Assembly (NCBI RefSeq): GCF_002575655.3 | Contig: NC_053036.3 | Coordinates: 154,108,627-154,172,626 of the forward strand | Origin: Aegilops tauschii subsp. strangulata | Lineage: Eukaryota > Streptophyta > Magnoliopsida > Poales > Poaceae | Direction of reading: 5' to 3' | DNA: 64,000 bases | Part shown: piece by piece, positions 23,836-36,016 of the stretch | Position numbering within the stretch: the stretch's first letter is position 1 | Layout: every line of letters begins with the position of its first letter | The notes under the pieces: model-generated | Told to the model about the DNA's origin: nothing | The model's database searches: none | What the model saw: only the letters and a program-made list of their open reading frames with translations | Made by a program: the position numbers and the translations under genes

Positions 23836-25240
23836 GCTCTATGTGACCAACACTCAAAGGGTTTACTAGAGTCAATAATCTAGTTCACATCGCTATGTGA
23901 TTAACACCCAAAGAGTACTAAGGTGTGATCATGTTTTGATTGTGAGATAATTTTAGTCAACGGGTCTGTCACATTCAGATCCGTAAGTATTTCGCAAATT
24001 TCTATGTCTACAATGCTCTGCACGGAGCTACTCTAGCTAATTGCTCCCACTTTCAATATGTATCTAGACCGAGACTTAGAGTCATCTAGATTTAGTGTCA
24101 AAACTTGCATCGACGTAACCCTTTACGACGAACCTTTTGTCACTTCCATAATCGAGAAACATATCCTTATTCCAGTAAGGATAATTTTGACCGCTGTCCA
24201 GTGATCTACTCCTAGATCAATATTGTACTCCCTTGCCAAAATCAGTGTAGGGTATACAATAGATCTGGTACACAGCATGGCATACTTTATAGAACCTATG
24301 GCCAAGGTATAGGGAATGACTTTCATTCTCTTTCTATCTTCTGCCGTGGTCGGGCTTTGAGTCTTACTCAACTTCACACCATGTAACACAGGCAAGAAAC
24401 TCTTTTCTTTGACTGTTCTATTTTGAACTACTTCAATCTTGTTAAGGTATGTACTCATTCAAAAAACTTATCAAGCATCTTGATCTATCTTTATAGATCT
24501 TGATGCTCAATATGTAAGCAGCTTCACCGAGGTCTTTCTTTGAAAAACTCCTTTCAAACACTCCTTTATGCTTTGCAGAATAATTCTACATTATTTCCGA
24601 TCAACAATATGTCATTCACATATACTTATCAGAAATGCTGTAGTGCTCCCACTCACGTTCTTGTAAATACAGGCTTCACCGCAAGTCTGTATAAAACTAT
24701 ATCCTTTGATCAACTTATCAAAGTGTATATTCCAACTCCGAGATGCTTGCACCAGTCCATAGATGGATCACTGGAGCTTGCATATTTTGTTAGCACCTTT
24801 AGGATTGACAAAACCTTCTGGTTGCATCATATACAACTCTTCTTTAATAAATCCATTAAGGAATGCAATTTTGTTTATCCATTTGCCATATTTCATAAAA
24901 TGCGGCAATTGCTAACATGATTCAGACAGACTTAAGCATAGATACGAGTGAGAAACTCTCATCGTAGTCAACACCTTGAACTTGTCGAAAAACCTTTTTT
25001 GCGACAATTCTAGCTTTGTAAATAGTAACACTACTATCAGCGTCCGTCTTCCTCTTAACGATCCATTTATTCTCAATTGCTTGCCGATCATTGGGCAAGT
25101 CAACTAAAGTCCACACTTTGTTCTCATACATGGATCTCATCTCAGATTTCATGGCCTCAAGCCATTTTGCAGAATTTGGGCTCACCATCGCTTCTTCATA
25201 GTTCGTAGGTTCGTTATGGTCTTGTAACAGAACCTCCAAA
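23836..25240 (-). pseudogene. Copia 1 RT and RNase H remnant
   Basis: Minus-strand fragments include the RT start (SAKWLEAMKSEMRSMYENKV, 25239-24922) and the RT end (GSIKYAMLCTRS, 24458-24123). A decayed RNase H (the DLNVTDPLTK-like segment at about 23950) follows. At about 24605-24623 the catalytic YVDD reads YVND, so one metal-binding Asp is changed. Several stops and frameshifts separate the pieces. Confidence 0.85.
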
Positions 25241-25429
25241 ACAGGATTACCGTACCACTCTGGTGCGGATCTTACTCTGTTTTACCTACGAGGTTTGGTA
25301 GTAACTTGATCTGAAGTTACATGATCATCATCATTAACTTCCTCACTAATTGGTGTAGAAGTCACAGGAACAAATTTCTGTGATGAACTACTTTCCAATA
25401 AGGGAGCAGGTACAGTTACCTCATCAAGT

Positions 25430-26480
25430 TCTACTTTCCTCCCACTCACTTCTTTCGAGAGAAACCCTTCTCTAGAAAGGATCCATTCTTAGCAACGAAT
25501 GTCTTGCCTTCGGATCTGTGATAGAAGGTGTACCCGACTGTCTCTTTTGGGTATCATATGAAGACACATTTCTCCGATTTGGGTTTGAGCTTATCAGGAT
25601 GAAACTTTTTCACATAAGCATCGCAACCCCAAACTCTAAAAACGACAACTTTGGTTTCTTGCCAAACCTCAGTTCATAAGGCGTCGTCTCAACGGATTTA
25701 TATGGTACCCTATTTAACGTGAATGCAGCTGTCTCTAATGCATAACCCCCAAAACGATAGTGGTAGATCGGTAAGAGACATCATATATTGCACCATATCT
25801 AATAAAGTACGGTTACGATGTTCGGACACACCATTACACTGTGGTGTTCCAGGTGGCGTGAGTAGTGAAACTATTTCACATTGTTTTTACTGAAGGCCAA
25901 ACTCGTAACTCAAATACTCTTCTCCACGATCAGATCGTAGAAACTTTATTTTTCTTGTTACGATGATTTTCCGCTTCACTCTGAAATTATATGAACTTTT
26001 CAAATGTTTCAGACTTCTGTTTCATTAAGTAGATATACCCATATCTGCTCAAATCATCTGTGAAGGTCAGAAAATAATGATACCTGCTACGAGTCTCAAT
26101 ATTCATCGGGCCACATACATCTGTATGTATGATTTCCAACAAATCTATTGCTCTCTCCATAGTTCCGGAGAACGGCGTTTTAGTCATCTTGCCCACGAGG
26201 CACGGTTCGCAAGTATCAAGTGATTCATAATCAAGTGATTCCAAAATCCCATCAGTATGGAGTTTCTTCATGCGCTTTACACCAATATGACCTAAACGGC
26301 AGTGCCACAAATAAGTTGCACTATCATTATTAACTTTGCATCTTTTGGCTTCAATATTATGAATATGTGTATCACTACGATCGAGATCCAACAAACCATT
26401 TTTGTTGGTGTGTATGACCATAGAAGGTTTTTATTCATGTAAACAGAACAACAATTGTTCTCTAACTTAAATGAATAACC
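25430..26480 (-). pseudogene. Copia 1 GAG-pre-integrase and integrase remnant
   Basis: The clear open segment 26421-25987 reads WHCRLGHIGVKRMKKLHTDG, then CEPCLVGKMTKTPFSG and HTDVCGPMNIETRSRYHYFL, giving the zinc-binding HHCC and the first catalytic Asp. Further left, non-open sequence keeps similarity to the D and E motifs and the C-terminal domain of copy 2 (43150-43700). Confidence 0.85.
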
Positions 26481-26639
26481 GTATTGCAATAAACATGATC
26501 AAATCATATTCATGCTCAACGCAAACACCAAATAACACTTATTTAGTTTCAACACTAATCCCGAAAGTATAGGGAGTGTGCTATGATGATCATATCAATC
26601 TTGGAACTACTTCCAACACACATCGTCACCTCGCCTTTT

Positions 26640-27600
26640 ACTAGTCTCTGTTTATTCTGCAACTCCCATTTTCGAGTTACTACTCTTTAGCAACTGAACC
26701 AGTATCAAATACTGAGGGGTTGCTATAAACACTAGTAAGTACACATCAATAACATGTATATCCAATATACCTTTGTTCACTTTGCCATCCTTCTTATCCA
26801 CCAAATACTTGGGGCAGTTTCGCCTCCAGTGACCAGTCCCTTTGTAGTAGAAGCACTTAGTCTCAGGCTTAGGTACAGACTTGGGCTTCTTCACTTGAGT
26901 AGCAACTTGCTTGCCGTTCTTTTTGAAGTTCCCCTTCTTCCCTTTGCCCTTTTCTTGAAACTAGTGGTCTCGTCAACCATCAACACTTGATGTTTTTCTT
27001 GATTTCTACCTTCGTCGATTTCAGCATCACGAAGAGCTCGGGAATTACTTTCGTCATCCCTTGCATACTATAGTTCATCACGAAGTTCTACTAACTTGGT
27101 GATGATGACTAGAGAATTCTGTCAATCACTATTTTATCTGGAAGATAAACTCCCACTTGATTCAAGCGATTGTAGTACCCAGACAATCTGAGCACATGCT
27201 CACTAGTTGAGCGATTCTCCTCCATCTTTTAGCTATAGAACTTGTTGGAGACTTCATATCTCTCAACTCGGGTATTTGCTTGAAATATTAACTTCAACTC
27301 CTGGAACATCTCATATGGTCCATGACGTTCAAAACGTCTTTGAAGTCCCGATTCTAAGCCGTTAAGCATGGTGCACTAAACTATCAAGTAGTCATCATAT
27401 TGGGCTAGCCAAACATTTATAACGTCTGCATCTGCTCCTGCAATAGGTCTGTCACCTAGCGGTGCATCAAGGACATAATTCTTCTGTGCAGCAATGAGGA
27501 TAATCCTCAGATCACGGATCCAATCCGCATCTTTGCTACTAACATCTTTCAACATAATTTTTCTCTAGGAACATATCAAAAATAAGCACAGGGAAGCAAC
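26640..27600 (-). pseudogene. Copia 1 gag and protease remnant
   Basis: Translation shows an RIILIAAQKNYVL-like segment (about 27510-27470) and, at 26894-26652, the nucleocapsid knuckle CFYYKGTGHWRRNCPKY. The usual spacing C-x2-C-x4-H-x4-C is broken because the second Cys is Tyr. The protease DTG region near 26700 is frameshifted. A CCHC knuckle would bind element RNA. Confidence 0.8.
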
Positions 27601-28860
27601 AACGCGAGCTATTGATCTACAACATAATTTGCAAAATACTATCAGGACTAAGTTCATGATAAATTTAAGTTCAATTAATCATATTACTTAAGAACTCCCA
27701 CTTAGATAGACATCCCTCTAATCCTCTAAGTGATTACGTGATCCAAATCAACTAAACCATGTGCGATTAACACGTGAGATGGAGTAGTTTCAATGGTGAA
27801 CATCACTATGTTGATCATATCTACTATATGATTCACGCTCGACCTTTTGGTCTCTGTGTTTCGAGGCCATATCTGTATATGCTAGGCTTGTCAAGTTTAA
27901 CCTGAGTATTCCGCGTGTGCAACTGTTTTGCACCCGTTGTATTTGAACGTAGAGCCTATCACACCCGATTAACATGTGGTGTCTCAGCACGAAGAACTTT
28001 TGCAACGGTGCATACTCAGGGAGAACACTTTTATCTTGAAATTTTATTGAGAGATCATCTTATAATGCTACCGTCAATCAAAGCAAGATAAGATGCATAA
28101 AGGATTAACATCACATGCAATCAATATAAGTGATATGATATGGCCATCATCATGTTGTGCTTGTGATCTCCATCTCCGAAGCACCGTACTCGTGATCTCC
28201 ATCTCCGAAGCACCGTCATGATCACCATCGTCACCGGCGCGACACCTTGATCTCCATCGTAGTATTGTTGTCGTCTCGCCAACTTATTGCTTTTACGACT
28301 ATCGCTACCGCTTAGTGATAAAGTAAAACTATTACATGGCGATTGCATCTCATACAATAAAGCGACAACCATATGGCTCCTGCCAGTTGCCGATAACTCG
28401 GTTACAAAACATGATCATCTCATACAACAAATTATATCACATCATGTCTTGACCATATCACATCACAACATGCCTTGCAAAAACAAGTTAGACGTCCTCT
28501 ACTTTGTTGTTGCATGTTTTACGTGGCTGCTACGGGCTTAGCAAGAACCGTTCTTACCTACGCATCAAAACCACAACGATAGTTTGTCAAGTTGGTGCTG
28601 TTTTAACCTTCGCAACGACCGGGCGTAGCCACACTCGGTTCAACTAAAGTGAGAGAGACAGACACCCGCCGGTCACCTTTAAGCAATGAGTGCTCGCAAC
28701 GGTGAAACCAGTCTCGCGTAAGCGTGCGCGTAATGTCGGTCCGGGCCGCTTCATCTCACAATACCGCTAAACCAAAGTATGACATGCTGGTAAGCAGTAT
28801 GACTTATATCGCCCACAACTCACTTGTGTTCTACTCGTGCATAGCATCAACGCATAAAAC

Positions 28861-28876
28861 CAGGCTCGGATGCCAC
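28861..28876 (-). other. Primer-binding site of Copia 1
   Basis: On the minus strand TGGCATCCGAGCCTGG follows the 5' LTR end. It is a variant of the initiator tRNA-Met type site and is shared with copy 2 (TGGCATCCGAGCCAGG). Confidence 0.75.
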
Positions 28877-28877
28877 T

Positions 28878-30597
28878 GTTTGGGAACGTAGTAATTTCAA
28901 AAAAATTCCTACGCACACGCAAGGTCATGGTGATGCATAGCAACGAGAGGGGAGAGTGTTGTCCACGTACCCTCGTAGACCGACAGCGGAAGCGTTATCA
29001 CAACGCGGTTGATGTAGTCGTACGTCTTCACGATCCGAACGATCAAGTACCGAACGCACGGCACCTCCGAAGTTCTACACACGTTCAGCTCGATGACGTC
29101 CCTCGAACTCCGATCCAGCCGAGTGTTGAGGGAGAGTTTCGTCAGCACGACGGCGTGGTGACGATGATGATGTTCCACCGACGCAGGGCTTCGCCTAAGC
29201 TCCGCAACGGTATTATCGAGGTGTAATATGATGGAGGGGGGCACCGCACACGGCAAAAATATCGTATATCAAGTGTGTCCATGGGGTGCCCCCTGCCCCT
29301 GTATATAAAGGAGCAAGGGAGGAGGAGGCCGGCTCTAGGAGGGGGCGCACCAAGTGTGGAGTCCTACTAGGACTCCCTAGTCCTAGTAGGATTCCACCTC
29401 CCATATGGAATAGGAAAAGAGGAAGGGAAAAAGAGAAGGAAGGCAGGGGGCACCCCCCTTCCCTAGTCCAATTCGGACCAGACCAAGGAGAGGGGTGCGG
29501 CCACCCTTGAGGCCCTTTTCCTTCTTTCCAGTATGGCCCAATAAGGCCCAATACGTATTCCCGTAACTCTCCGGTACTCCGAAAAATACCCGAATCACTC
29601 GGAACCTTTTCGAAGTCCGAATATAGTCGTCCAATATATCGATCTTTACGTCTCGACCATTTCGAGACTCCTCGTCATGTCCCCGATCACATCCGGGACT
29701 CCGAACTCCTTCGGTACATCAACATACATAAACTCATAATAAAACTGTCATCGTAACTTTAAGCGTGCGGACCCTTTGGGTTCGAGAACTATGTAGACAT
29801 GACCGAGACACCTCTCTGGTCAATAACCAATAGCGGGACCTGGATGCCCATATTGGCTCCCACATATTCTACGAAGATTCTTATCGGTCAGACCGCATAA
29901 CAACATATGTTCTTCCCTTTGTTATCGGTATGTTACTTGCCCGAGATTCGATCGTCGGTATCTCGATACCTAGTTCAATCTCGTTATCGGCAAGTCTCTT
30001 TACTCGTTCCGTAATACATCATCCCGCAACTAACTCATTAGTCAGAATGCTTCCAAGGCTTATAGTGATGTGCATTACCGAGTGGGCCCAGAGATACCTC
30101 TCCGACAATCGGAGTGACAAATCCTAATCTCGAAATACGCCAACCCAACAAGTACCTTTGGAGACACCTGTAGAGCACCTTTATAATCACCCATTTACGT
30201 TGTGACGTTTGGTAGCACACAAAGTGTTCCTTCGGTAAACGGGAGTTGCATAATCTCATAGTCATAGGAACATGTATAAGTCATGAAGAAAGCAATAGCA
30301 ACATACTAAACGATCGGGTGCTAAGCTAACGGAATGGGTCAAGTCAATCATGTCATTCTCCTAATGAGGTGATCCCGTTAATCAAATGACAACTCATGTC
30401 CATGGCTAGCAAACATAACCATCTTTGATTAACGAGCTAGTCAAGTAGAGGCATACTAGTGACACCCTGTTTGTCTATGTATTCACACATGTATTATGTT
30501 TCCGATTAATACAATTCTAGCATGAATAATAAACATTTATCATGATATAAGGAAATAAACAATACTTTATTATTGCCTCTAGGGCATATTTCCTTCA
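28878..30597 (-). repeat. Copia 1 5' LTR (1720 bp)
   Basis: On the minus strand it starts TGAAGGAAATATGCCC at 30597 and ends ACGTTCCCAAACA at 28878. A TATA box (CTTTATATAC, 29310-29301) lies in the expected place. It matches the LTRs at 38532-40261 and 45507-47221. Confidence 0.92.
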
Positions 30598-33110
30598 TTT
30601 TTTGTATTTTCAGATTACAAAAACCTTTATCTACCATCCATATTGCACTTGTATCACCATCTCTTTGCCGAACTAGTGCACCTATACAATTTACCATTGT
30701 ATTGGGTGTGTTGGGGACACAAGAGACTCTTTGTTATTTGGTTGTAGGGTTGCTTGAGAGAGACCATCTTCATCCTACGCCTCCCACGGATTGATAAACC
30801 TTAGGTCATCCACTTGAGGGAAATTTGCTACTGTCCTACAAACCTCTGCACTTGGAGGCCCAACAACGTCTAAAAGAAGAAGGTGAGTGCTTGAAGGTAT
30901 ATCTTTAGATCCTGCAATCGAATTTTTTAGTTTCTTGTTTTATCACAAGTTTAATTTATTAAAGAAAACTACAAAAAAATGGAATTGAGTTTGCCTCATA
31001 CGCTTCATCTTTTTAATATCTTTCGTGAGAATGATGGAAAGGAAAATTGTGCTCAAATGCTAGAAGAAGAAGTCTATAAAATGTTTGGCACTAAATCTTT
31101 GAATGATGAGCATGATTGCAATGTTGTTAGTATGAACTCCTTGAATATTCGTAGTACTAATGATGATTGCACTAGTCATGATGAAAATATCTCTTATAAG
31201 CATGTCGATTTTTGTGGAGTGCATAGAGTTTGCAAGTACATACCAAACAGGGAAGATATATTTTGCAAGAGGCATAAGTATTTGGAAACTAAATGGTTGC
31301 AAGAAAGGCTAGATGTTTGTGCTGAAAATTTAAACTTTCTTAGCCGTACTTGTGAACTTTGCAATGAACGTGATCATTTCAGTACCCAATGCAAATTGTT
31401 TCATGATCGTATCGTGTCCAAAAATTGTGATGACTTGATTTCCCTTGCACATCATAATGAACTTAGTTTGCTTTTGGGTTATGAAGAAATGAAACGTATA
31501 ACTAAGGTTATTCCAGAATTTGCCTGTTATAGAGTTCTTAATTTTGATCTAGAGGAAATTTATATGTATTGTGCGGAGAATTGCATTGAAAATCCTTATA
31601 TTGCCAAGTATATAAAGAAAAGAAAACAAATAGAAGATGAAGAGAATACTAATGAAAGGGAAGAGACTTCCCAATATTCTCCTATTATTTCTTATCATGA
31701 ATCAGGTAACGAGGAGGAGCTTTCTATTCAACCAATCTCATTAATAAGGAGCTCCAAAAAGAGGATTGAACCCACACATGATGTGAAGAAGAAAAAGAAA
31801 AGACGGAGAAGCAAAGGTAGAAAGGTATCTCTCCCAAATGATGTTGCTCCTATTACTCATCGTGATGATGATAATTGCTATACTATTGGTGCTATCCATA
31901 CTATTAATGATGAGAGAGATTATGCTTATGATATGAAAAGGCCCAAGCTTGGGGATGCTATGTTTGATGAAGATGATGTTTTTGAGAATATATTTGCTGC
32001 AATTAATGTTTGTCCCAAGCTTGGGGATGCTACGTTTCATGAAGATGATATTTTTAGTCTCCTGAGTTTTGATATGCAAATTTATAATGATGATAGCATG
32101 CCTCCTACTTATGATGATAATATTGATGAAAGTGGGTTTGGAAGCGTGTCAACTTTAGGAAGTAATGATCCCACTATTTTGGAGGGTGTTGAATCTTATA
32201 ATATTTATGAAAGTGGATTTGGAGAGGTCATGAGTTTATTTAGTGATGAATCCACTATTTCGGAAGAGGTTTCAATTGGTTATGATGAGAACAAAGTTGC
32301 TACTTATGATGATTATTGTGATGAAACTTATGCTATAAAAAGTAGTGATGATTATATGTATAAAACTTGTCATGATTATGATTACCCTTTTTCTGAACAT
32401 TACTCTTTTAATGTGGAAACAATTTATAGTATTCAAGTCTCTTATGATACTGTCACTATTCCGAATGAGAAGAATTTTGCTTATGTAGAGTGTAGTAAAT
32501 TTTTTATGCTTGTAGATCATGGAAAGAATGCTTTAGGTGCTGGTTATATTGTTGAATTCCTTCATGATGCTACTGAAAATTATTATGAGGGAGGAATATA
32601 TGCTTGTAGGAATTGCAATAATATCAAGTTTCCTCTCTATGTGCTTAAAGTTTTGAAGTTATGCTTGTTTTGCCTTCCTATGCTAGTTGATTATTGTTCC
32701 CATAAGTTGTTTGCTCACAAAATCCCTATGCATAGGAAGTGGGTTAGACTTAAATGTGCTAGTCATACTCTTCATTATGCTCTCTTTATGTTCAATTCTT
32801 ATCTTCTATGTGAGCATCATTGAAATCATCATGCCTAGCTAGGGGAGTTAAACGTTAGCGCTTGTTAGGAGGCAACCCAATTTTATTTTTTTCTTGCTTT
32901 TTGGTTCTGTTTAGTAATAAATAATCCATCTAGCTTCTGTTTAGATGTGGTTTTATGTTTTAATTAGTGTTTGTGCCAAGTTAAACCTATAGGATCTTCT
33001 TGGATGATAGTTATTTGATCTTGCTGAAAAGACAGAAACTTTCTGCTCACAAAAACAATTGTTAAAAATCACCAGAAAGTGATAAAATACTGATTCCAAT
33101 TTCAGCAGAT
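30598..33110 (+). mobile_element. Gypsy-like (Sabrina-like, inferred) LTR retroelement fragment with one intact ORF
   Basis: 30598-30886 matches the last part of the solo LTR at 49504-51092 (for example TGTTGGGGACACAAGAG and GGATTGATAAACCTTAGG). The terminal bases and the PBS are deleted, and internal sequence starts with GTGAGTGCTTGAAGG at about 30883. The interior carries the ORF 30979-32823 and a 3' non-coding tract to about 33110, where it meets an LTR in the opposite orientation. No reverse transcriptase or integrase is present. I recall this family as abundant in Triticeae and related to Sabrina, but that name was not checked. Confidence 0.75.
30979..32823 (+). CDS. Intact 614-codon ORF of a non-autonomous LTR element; unknown function, CCHC knuckle
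   Basis: ATG at 30979 opens an uninterrupted 614-residue protein, rare in a window where nearly all other element ORFs are broken. Residues 125-138 read CELCNERDHFSTQC, matching the C-x2-C-x4-H-x4-C spacing of retroviral-type zinc knuckles. A second Cys/His cluster (C79, H82, C85, C96, H99) precedes it. A basic run (KKKKKRRRSKGRK, about 272-284) looks like a nuclear-localisation or RNA-binding segment. Two tandem copies of PKLGDA(M/T)F-EDD-F follow (about 324-365), then acidic Tyr/Asp-rich repeats containing ESGFG. The C terminus is Cys/His/aromatic-rich. A gag-like nucleic-acid-binding role is inferred; no known family is assigned. Confidence 0.7.
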   Translation: MELSLPHTLHLFNIFRENDGKENCAQMLEEEVYKMFGTKSLNDEHDCNVVSMNSLNIRSTNDDCTSHDENISYKHVDFCGVHRVCKYIPNREDIFCKRHKYLETKWLQERLDVCAENLNFLSRTCELCNERDHFSTQCKLFHDRIVSKNCDDLISLAHHNELSLLLGYEEMKRITKVIPEFACYRVLNFDLEEIYMYCAENCIENPYIAKYIKKRKQIEDEENTNEREETSQYSPIISYHESGNEEELSIQPISLIRSSKKRIEPTHDVKKKKKRRRSKGRKVSLPNDVAPITHRDDDNCYTIGAIHTINDERDYAYDMKRPKLGDAMFDEDDVFENIFAAINVCPKLGDATFHEDDIFSLLSFDMQIYNDDSMPPTYDDNIDESGFGSVSTLGSNDPTILEGVESYNIYESGFGEVMSLFSDESTISEEVSIGYDENKVATYDDYCDETYAIKSSDDYMYKTCHDYDYPFSEHYSFNVETIYSIQVSYDTVTIPNEKNFAYVECSKFFMLVDHGKNALGAGYIVEFLHDATENYYEGGIYACRNCNNIKFPLYVLKVLKLCLFCLPMLVDYCSHKLFAHKIPMHRKWVRLKCASHTLHYALFMFNSYLLCEHH

Positions 33111-34270
33111 CAATAGTAAAATCACCTCGATCTATTCAAGAGTCCGTAGTAAAATAACACAAAGCTATTCTTTCCATTCAATCTATCATGGAGCTCGTAC
33201 TAGAATAACACCATAAGACACAAATCAAACAAAACCCTAATGTCACCTAGATACTCCAATGTCACCTCAAGTATCCGTGGGTATGATTATACGATATGCA
33301 TCACACAATGTCAGATTCATCTATTCAACCAACAAAAAGAACTTCAAAGAGTGCCCCAAAGTTTCTACTGGAGAGTCAAGACAAAAACGTGTGCCAACCC
33401 CTATGCATAAGTTCATTGAACCCGCAAGTTGATCACCAAAACATACATCAAGTAGATCACGTGAATATCCCATTGTCACCACAGATAAGCACGACAAGAC
33501 ATACATCAAGTGTTCTCAAATCCTTAAAGACTCAATCCGATAAGATAACTTCAAAGGGAAAACTCAATCCATTACAAGAGAGTAGAGGGGGAGAAACATC
33601 ATAAGATCCAACTATAATAGCAAAGCTCGCGATACATCAAGATCGTGCCAAATCAAGAACACGAAAGAGAGAGATCAAACACATAGCTACTGGTACATAC
33701 CCTCAGCCCCGAGGGTGAACTACTCCCTCCTCGTCATGGAGAGCGCCGGGATGATGAATATGGCCACCGGTGAGGGATCCCCCCTCCGGCAGGGTGCCGG
33801 AACAGGGTCCCGATTGTTTTTTGGTGGCTACAGAGGCTTGCGGCGGCGGAACTCCCGATCTATTCTGTTCTCCGATGTTTTTAGGGTATATGGATATATA
33901 TAGGCGAAAGAAGTTGGTCAGGGGAGCCACGAGGGGCCCACGAGGGTGGGGGCACCCCCAGGGGGCTGGCGCGCCTCCCTCCCTCGTGGCCACCTTGAAG
34001 CTTCCTTGACTTCAACTCCAAGTCTCCTGGATCATGTTCGTTCCACAAATCACGCTCCCGAAGGTTTCATTCCGTTTGGACTCCGTTTGATATTCCTTTT
34101 CTGCGACACACTGAAACAAGGAAAAAAACAGGAACTGGCACTGGGCTCTTGGTTAATAGGTTAGTCCCAAAAATAATATAGAAGTGTTTAATAAAGCCCA
34201 TAAACATCCAAAACAGATAATATGATAGCATGAATACTTCGTAAATCATAGATACGTTGGAGACGTATCA
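33111..34270 (-). repeat. Inverted LTR fragment of the same Gypsy-like family
   Basis: The reverse complement matches 49504 to about 50580 of the solo LTR. It starts TGATACGTCTCCAACG at 34270 and includes the CCCTCGGGGCTGAGGG segment (rc of about 33705) and a GGATCCCCCCTCCGGCAGGGTGCC-like segment near 33775. It faces the preceding element head to head, and the breakpoint lies around 33110. The outer edge at 34270 abuts the 502-bp tandem repeat. Confidence 0.82.
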
Positions 34271-35720
34271 GGACCTAAGCATGCACCCAAGGACATACAT
34301 TTAATTTTTCAACCCATTGTTCTGCACTGGAGTGACGGTTTTGTGAGAAGCTTATACCCCAACCTGCCCCAAATGGGACAATATTGTTTGCCCGACATGT
34401 TGATGTCGTTCCATGATAGCATGCGAAGTTTCATAAATTTCAGACGAGTTTTCAATTTACTAGAATTTAAAAACCATGTATCTCAATGTTAGCGGCCGAG
34501 CGACGGTGGCAAGGTGTTTGGCATTCATTCCCATTTCTTGCATGGGACCTAAGCATGCAACCAAGGACACACATTTGATTTTTTCAATTCATTTATATGC
34601 ACTGGAGCATGTGCATGTAGTTCAAATTTGAATTATGCACATAAATGCATAGAAAACTCAGTTAATGTATAAAAATGTCCAAACGAACCCCGAAAAATCC
34701 CAAAATTTAACACAACACTCTTGTTGTTCTATGTTGACACTAGAAAAAAATTGAAAGCAAGAAGAGGCAACGAATATCGTTTCGTCCACAAAGGTGACAC
34801 GTTCCCTACCGGAACCATGAGGCTTGTTGTGAGAAGCTCCGGTATGTGAGAAGCTTATACCCAAACCTGCCCCAAATGGGACAATATTTTTACCATGACA
34901 TGTTGATGTCGTTTCATGATAGCATATCAAGTTTTATGAATTTTGGACGAGGTTTTGATTTACTAGAATTTTAAAACCATGTATCTCAATGTTAGTGGCC
35001 GAGCGATGGTGGCAAGGTGTTTGATATTCATTCTCATTTCTTGCATGTGACCTAAGCATGCAACCAAGGACACACGTTTGATTTTTAACCCATTTTTATG
35101 CACTGGAGCATGTGCGTGTATTTCAAATTTGAATTATGCACATAAATGCCTAGAAAACTCAGTTAACGTATAAAAATGTCCAAACAAACCCCAAAAACTC
35201 TAAAATTTAACATAATACTCCTGTTGTTCTATGTTGACACAACAAAAAATTTGAAAGCAAGAAGAGGCGACGAATATGGTTTCGTCCACAAAGGTGACAC
35301 GTTCCCTACTGGAACCATGAGGCTTCTTGTGAGAAGCTCTGGTTTGTGAGAATCTTATACCAAAACCTGCCCCAAATGGGACAAAATATTTTACCCCAGC
35401 ATGTTGATGCTATTCCATGATAGCATGCCAAGGTTCATGAATTTCCGACAAGTTTTGGATTTACTAGAATTACAAAACCAAGTATCTCAACGTTTGCCGG
35501 TGAGCCACGGTGCCGAGGTGTTTGAAATTCATCCCCATTTCTTTCATGGGACGTAAGCATCAACCCATGGACACATATATGATTTTACAACCCATTTTAG
35601 TGCATCGGAGCATGCACATGTAGTTTAATTTTCAGTTGTGCACCTCAAATGCCTAGAAAATCAAGTTAATGTATAAAAATGTCCAAACGAACCCTGAATA
35701 ATCCCAATTTTTTGACGACA
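34271..35720. repeat. Tandem repeat with unit of about 502 bp (three units plus a deleted one)
   Basis: GACCTAAGCATGCA and its variants recur at 34273, 34547, 35049 and 35551. The last three starts are exactly 502 bases apart. The first unit lost about 230 bp internally (AGTGACGG... near 34332). Each unit contains GCCCCAAATGGGACAA, ACATGTTGATGTC and GAAGCTTATACC-like words. Divergence grows towards the right. There is no coding potential. I do not recognise the family. Confidence 0.8.
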
Positions 35721-36016
35721 CACCTATAGTTGCATGTGCACTGCAGATAAAAGTTCTAGCAATTCAAACACCCTCCTTTGCCGCTGTCACCCCGTTATGT
35801 ATTTCAAATCAAGACAAAAAATCAAGTAGATCGCACACAGTTTATTATCAACAACCGTGTGATATGCAATACAAAATATCTTGGAGCAACGTCAGAGTAG
35901 AGTACATATATGGCTTACGTGAGAAGGTGCATTGGCTACAGTCCACAGCCGACGCGTCAAGCACACTAGCTCGCTCCCGAAATATCATTTCACTGTTCAA
36001 TCATCACCGGTGAAAG
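35721..36016. other. Short intergenic stretch, nothing recognised
   Basis: Single-copy sequence between the tandem repeat and the pseudogene at 36017. No TATA box or splice signals that I would defend. Confidence 0.4.

Larger units (their letters stand above)
23836..30597 (-). mobile_element. Degenerate BARE/Angela/WIS-like Copia element 1 (minus strand), 3' LTR missing
   Basis: The 5' LTR (28878-30597), PBS, gag, protease, integrase, RT and RNase H follow each other leftward. All coding segments are fragmented by stops and frameshifts. It resembles Copia 2 (38532-47221) throughout but is more decayed. The left end stops shortly after the sequence that precedes the polypurine tract in copy 2 (TAGAGTCAATAATCTAG at 23867-23883), so the 3' LTR was lost at the junction with the Tat remnant. 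Its 5' LTR sits inside the LTR of a Gypsy-like element (30598 onward). Confidence 0.88.
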
